Source: JADLHS01 sp964594985 (GTDB lineage: Bacteria > Verrucomicrobiota > Verrucomicrobiia > Limisphaerales > JADLHS01). From it: a stretch of DNA of 64,000 bases. The position numbers and the translations under genes are program-made. Under the pieces are notes generated by a model. It was given only the letters and a program-made list of their open reading frames with translations, was not told where the DNA came from and did no database searches. The DNA lies in the NCBI GenBank assembly GCA_964594985.1, contig CAZQNQ010000001.1, positions 327,995 to 391,994 on the forward strand, in the 5' to 3' direction. Of this stretch, positions 61,479-64,000 are shown in pieces. Within the stretch, counting starts at the first letter, position 1, and each line of letters opens with the position of its first letter.

Positions 61479-63959
61479 ATGAAAACACCAAATCTATTCT
61501 ACCGGGGACTCTGCCTTTTCTTTGCGTTTTATCTGGCCTTGCCCGCCGCAACCGTGGCGCAGTTGCTACTGACGCCGCCAACTTTTCCCACCACCAACAC
61601 CGTGCGGGTGACGCTCACGGGCGCGTCGCCCACCAGCGCCTATGTCATTCTCTCCACGCCGGAACTGGACGCCGACCCCGCAGGCTGGCAGCGGTCAATT
61701 ACCGGCAGCGTCGGCCAGACCACGTTTGATCTGTCGAAAACCACCAACATGGCGATGTTTTACATTGCCAGCGACGCACCCAATCTCACGCCCACCGTGG
61801 CAACCCCGACATTCAGTCCGGTGGGCGGCACCTACGCCCTGCCCACAAATGTCACGATCACCTGCGCAACGGACGGCGCGGCGATTTATTACACCACGAA
61901 CGGCACCGCACCGACAACGCTGGACAATTACATCTACAACGGCGGCAGCGTTTATCTCGCCAGTGTGGTGACGTTGAAAGCCAAGGCGTTCAAGAGCGGA
62001 TACAATGAAAGTGCCGAAGCGAGCGCGACCTACACCATCAATTCCGGGCCGAACGTCAGTGCGGGAGCGCAACAAGTTTTGGCAACCAGTTCCACCACCT
62101 TGACCGGCTTTGTCATTGATGACGGGTTGACGGGCGGTGGCACGCGCTTCACGAATTGGAGCAAAGTCACCGGGCCGGGCACAGTGACGTTTGGCAATGC
62201 CAATCTGACCAACTCGACGGCGAGCTTTTCCGCCGATGGCATTTATGTTTTGCAGCTTCGCGCCAGTGATGGGCAATACACCAATTCCAGTCAGGTTACG
62301 ATTGCAGTGAACCCCACCCTCTCCGTCTCAATCATTGCGCCAACCACCGGCGCAGAATATCTCGTGCCGACCAACATTCTGTTGCAGGCAACCGCCGCTT
62401 GCACCAGCGGCAGTGTGACACAGCTTTTGTTTTACACCGGCACCACGCTCATCGGCGCAGCAAGCAATCTGGTGAGCGGCGGGTTCAGCTATGAATGGCG
62501 CAGCGTCCCCGAGGGAAATCACTCCCTGACCGCCGTTGCGAAGACGGATGACCCGAATAATTTCAGTCTGGCCTCCGATGCGGTTGCCATCACGGTGAAC
62601 TGGCCGACCAATGTGGGACAAGTGGCTTTTGCTTTAACCGACTTACAGATTCCTGTTGCCGGTTTCCCGGTTTCGGTCAGCCGTGTTTATGACACGCGGT
62701 ATGGCAGTAGCGGCAGCTTTGGCAACAATGCGAAGATTGATTGGGAAATCCCAAAGATTGAAGCGGGTTCGCTCACCGAAGGGTGGGAGGGATTTACAAG
62801 CATCCAGTATTGTGTGCGGGAAAATTCCTCGCATCTGGTCACGGTCAGTTTGAGCAACAGCGAAAAGTATTATTTCACCCCGCGTGTGCTGTTTAATTCC
62901 ACCAGCCAGCAGTGCATCAATGCGGCGAATCCTCTTGGCTACTACGGCATCTATGTAAACGTGGTGTTTGATGCCGCAGGCGGACAAGGTGCATTGGCCG
63001 TGAATTCCCCGAATAATCTTGGCCTCACACCCACCGGCTACGATCCGGGCGATGGCTGCTTGGGAACGTGGTTCGGGCCATTGAAGCTCGCCACTTTTGA
63101 GGAAGATGATTTTGAAATCTGCGGTGCCTATGCCTCCGACTGGCAGCCCTCCCCCGCCGACTTCACTTTCACCGCACCAGATGGAACGCAATACACGTTT
63201 GGGGCGGATGGAACTTTGGCAAGCAAGACCGACCGGAATGGCAATTCCGTCAGCTACGGCTACAGCGGCATTTCACATTCCACCGGCAAGCAAGTCACCT
63301 TCACCCGCGATGGGAACAATCGCATTACGGAAGTTTACGATCCGATTGCGATTAACACGTCCGGCTCGCCCGCGCTGAAATACGATTACGACGACATTGG
63401 CAACCTGACCAATGTGGCGCGGCTGATTGAACGCAGCCCCGCCGTGTATGAAAACACTGTCTATGCCTACACCAACACGAGTTATCCAAGTCACCTGACC
63501 TCTATCACTGACGCACGCGGCATCGTGTCCGCCCGCTACCAGTATGACACGAGCGGACGGCTCTCGAAACAGTTCGATGCGTTGAGCCGCTTTACCAGCT
63601 ACACTTACGATCTGGTAAACCATCGGCAGATCGTGACCGACCGCCTGACTAACTCAACCGTGCAGACGTTCACCGATTCCGGTCAGGTCGCCAGCGTGCA
63701 AGACCCGAACAATGGCGTGACGAGCTACACCTATGACGAGCGTGGGCGCAAGGTTTCTGAAACCAATCCGCTCGGGAAAACAACTTACTTTGCCTATGAT
63801 GCCGACGACAATTTAACCGGCCAAACCAATGAAGTCGGTGCCAGTACCAGCGAAACCTTTGACGATTTCGGGCAAGTGCTGGTTTCCATTGATGCCCGAG
63901 GTTTCGGCTCGACCAATGCCTACGATGCCAACGGCAATTTAATTTTGGGGCTGTCCTAG
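61479..63959 (+). CDS. RHS-repeat surface protein, 3'-truncated
   Basis: Exported protein of 826 aa with a signal peptide (about residues 1-28). A chitobiase-type C-terminal motif domain is at about 105-190 (ITCATDGAAIYYTTNGTAP), then Ig-like domains to about 370. From residue 580 YD/RHS repeats begin: GTQYTFGADGTLASKTDRNG, YDTSGRLSKQFDALSRF, YTYDERGRKVSETNPLGKTT. The frame ends at TAG 63957-63959 in mid-repeat (YDANGNLILGLS), well short of the RHS core end and C-terminal tip. The sequence after the break looks foreign. Confidence 0.85.
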   Translation: MKTPNLFYRGLCLFFAFYLALPAATVAQLLLTPPTFPTTNTVRVTLTGASPTSAYVILSTPELDADPAGWQRSITGSVGQTTFDLSKTTNMAMFYIASDAPNLTPTVATPTFSPVGGTYALPTNVTITCATDGAAIYYTTNGTAPTTLDNYIYNGGSVYLASVVTLKAKAFKSGYNESAEASATYTINSGPNVSAGAQQVLATSSTTLTGFVIDDGLTGGGTRFTNWSKVTGPGTVTFGNANLTNSTASFSADGIYVLQLRASDGQYTNSSQVTIAVNPTLSVSIIAPTTGAEYLVPTNILLQATAACTSGSVTQLLFYTGTTLIGAASNLVSGGFSYEWRSVPEGNHSLTAVAKTDDPNNFSLASDAVAITVNWPTNVGQVAFALTDLQIPVAGFPVSVSRVYDTRYGSSGSFGNNAKIDWEIPKIEAGSLTEGWEGFTSIQYCVRENSSHLVTVSLSNSEKYYFTPRVLFNSTSQQCINAANPLGYYGIYVNVVFDAAGGQGALAVNSPNNLGLTPTGYDPGDGCLGTWFGPLKLATFEEDDFEICGAYASDWQPSPADFTFTAPDGTQYTFGADGTLASKTDRNGNSVSYGYSGISHSTGKQVTFTRDGNNRITEVYDPIAINTSGSPALKYDYDDIGNLTNVARLIERSPAVYENTVYAYTNTSYPSHLTSITDARGIVSARYQYDTSGRLSKQFDALSRFTSYTYDLVNHRQIVTDRLTNSTVQTFTDSGQVASVQDPNNGVTSYTYDERGRKVSETNPLGKTTYFAYDADDNLTGQTNEVGASTSETFDDFGQVLVSIDARGFGSTNAYDANGNLILGLS

Positions 63960-64000
63960 ATAACGCAAAGAATGTGTTATCAAAGGCGGCATGAGAAAGA
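63944..64000 (+). mobile_element. Possible left end of an insertion element disrupting the RHS gene
   Basis: At about 63944 the RHS repeat pattern stops abruptly. The sequence GGGGCTGTCCTAGATAAC follows, with a short inverted pair GATAAC ... GTTATC (63958-63979), then ATG 63991 preceded by AAAGG. This layout would fit the start of a transposase gene behind an insertion-sequence end, but the window ends after three codons. It remains inference. Confidence 0.35.

Overview
The window looks like a chromosomal segment of a GC-rich, free-living member of the Verrucomicrobiota, close to the Pedosphaera/Limisphaerales group. This is inferred from the genes, not from a search. The evidence is a DUF1501 gene paired with a cytochrome/DUF1549/DUF1553 gene, a planctomycete-type cytochrome, secreted proteins built on autotransporter-associated strands, prepilin-like H-X9-DG proteins, an ECF sigma factor with a membrane extension, and a large pectin-type polysaccharide operon.

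Layout. 0-4.7 kb is the end of a type II secretion/type IV pilus operon: GspE-type ATPase, two GspF-like proteins, pseudopilins in the order I-J-K, and a small membrane protein. 5-7.8 kb holds cysS, tmk and a DUF4404 gene. 7.9-15.7 kb, on the minus strand, holds tyrA, aroA, cmk, plsC and a sigma factor, plus a Gfo/Idh/MocA oxidoreductase and a two-domain CbiX chelatase. 15.8-28.3 kb holds a cytochrome, a PQQ sugar dehydrogenase, dnaG, cvpA, a TPR lipoprotein, a DUF362 protein, a secreted metalloprotease, a GH106 rhamnosidase and a small membrane protein. 28.5-34.4 kb holds hrpB and a XRE-receiver/PAS-kinase/receiver signalling trio. 34.5-38.4 kb is the DUF1501/DUF1549 pair. The RNase P RNA gene is at 38.8-39.2 kb on the minus strand, followed by an alpha-oxoamine synthase and a peroxiredoxin. 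41.3-59.1 kb reads as one catabolic unit: a GntR regulator, a prepilin-like protein, a 1119-aa surface protein, a PL1 pectate lyase, a dehydrogenase, an MFS transporter, a PmoA-like protein, an (alpha/alpha)6 glycoside hydrolase, a beta-helix/DUF6298 protein and two DUF1593 proteins. Most of its genes overlap or are nearly contiguous. The window ends with a PPi-type phosphofructokinase, a small XRE regulator and an RHS-repeat gene that stops prematurely at what may be a mobile-element boundary.

The most unusual feature is a dense and varied population of short repeats. They are palindromic elements of about 45-150 bp in several sequence families, and arrays of four to five tandem 7-bp units. 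They fill intergenic gaps and also lie inside open reading frames without breaking them. Inserts or repeat-built termini are visible in cysS, aroA, cbiX, the GH106 gene, hrpB (two), the DUF1549 gene, the oxoamine synthase, the dehydrogenase, the MFS transporter, the PmoA-like gene, the glycoside hydrolase and the DUF6298 gene (two). Some supply the stop codon; others build most of an N-terminal signal-like region. Several unrelated families share one architecture: long outer arms around two internal hairpins.

Limits: functions come from motif reading only. Exact starts are uncertain where repeats abut genes. The first and last genes are incomplete or disrupted at the window edges.
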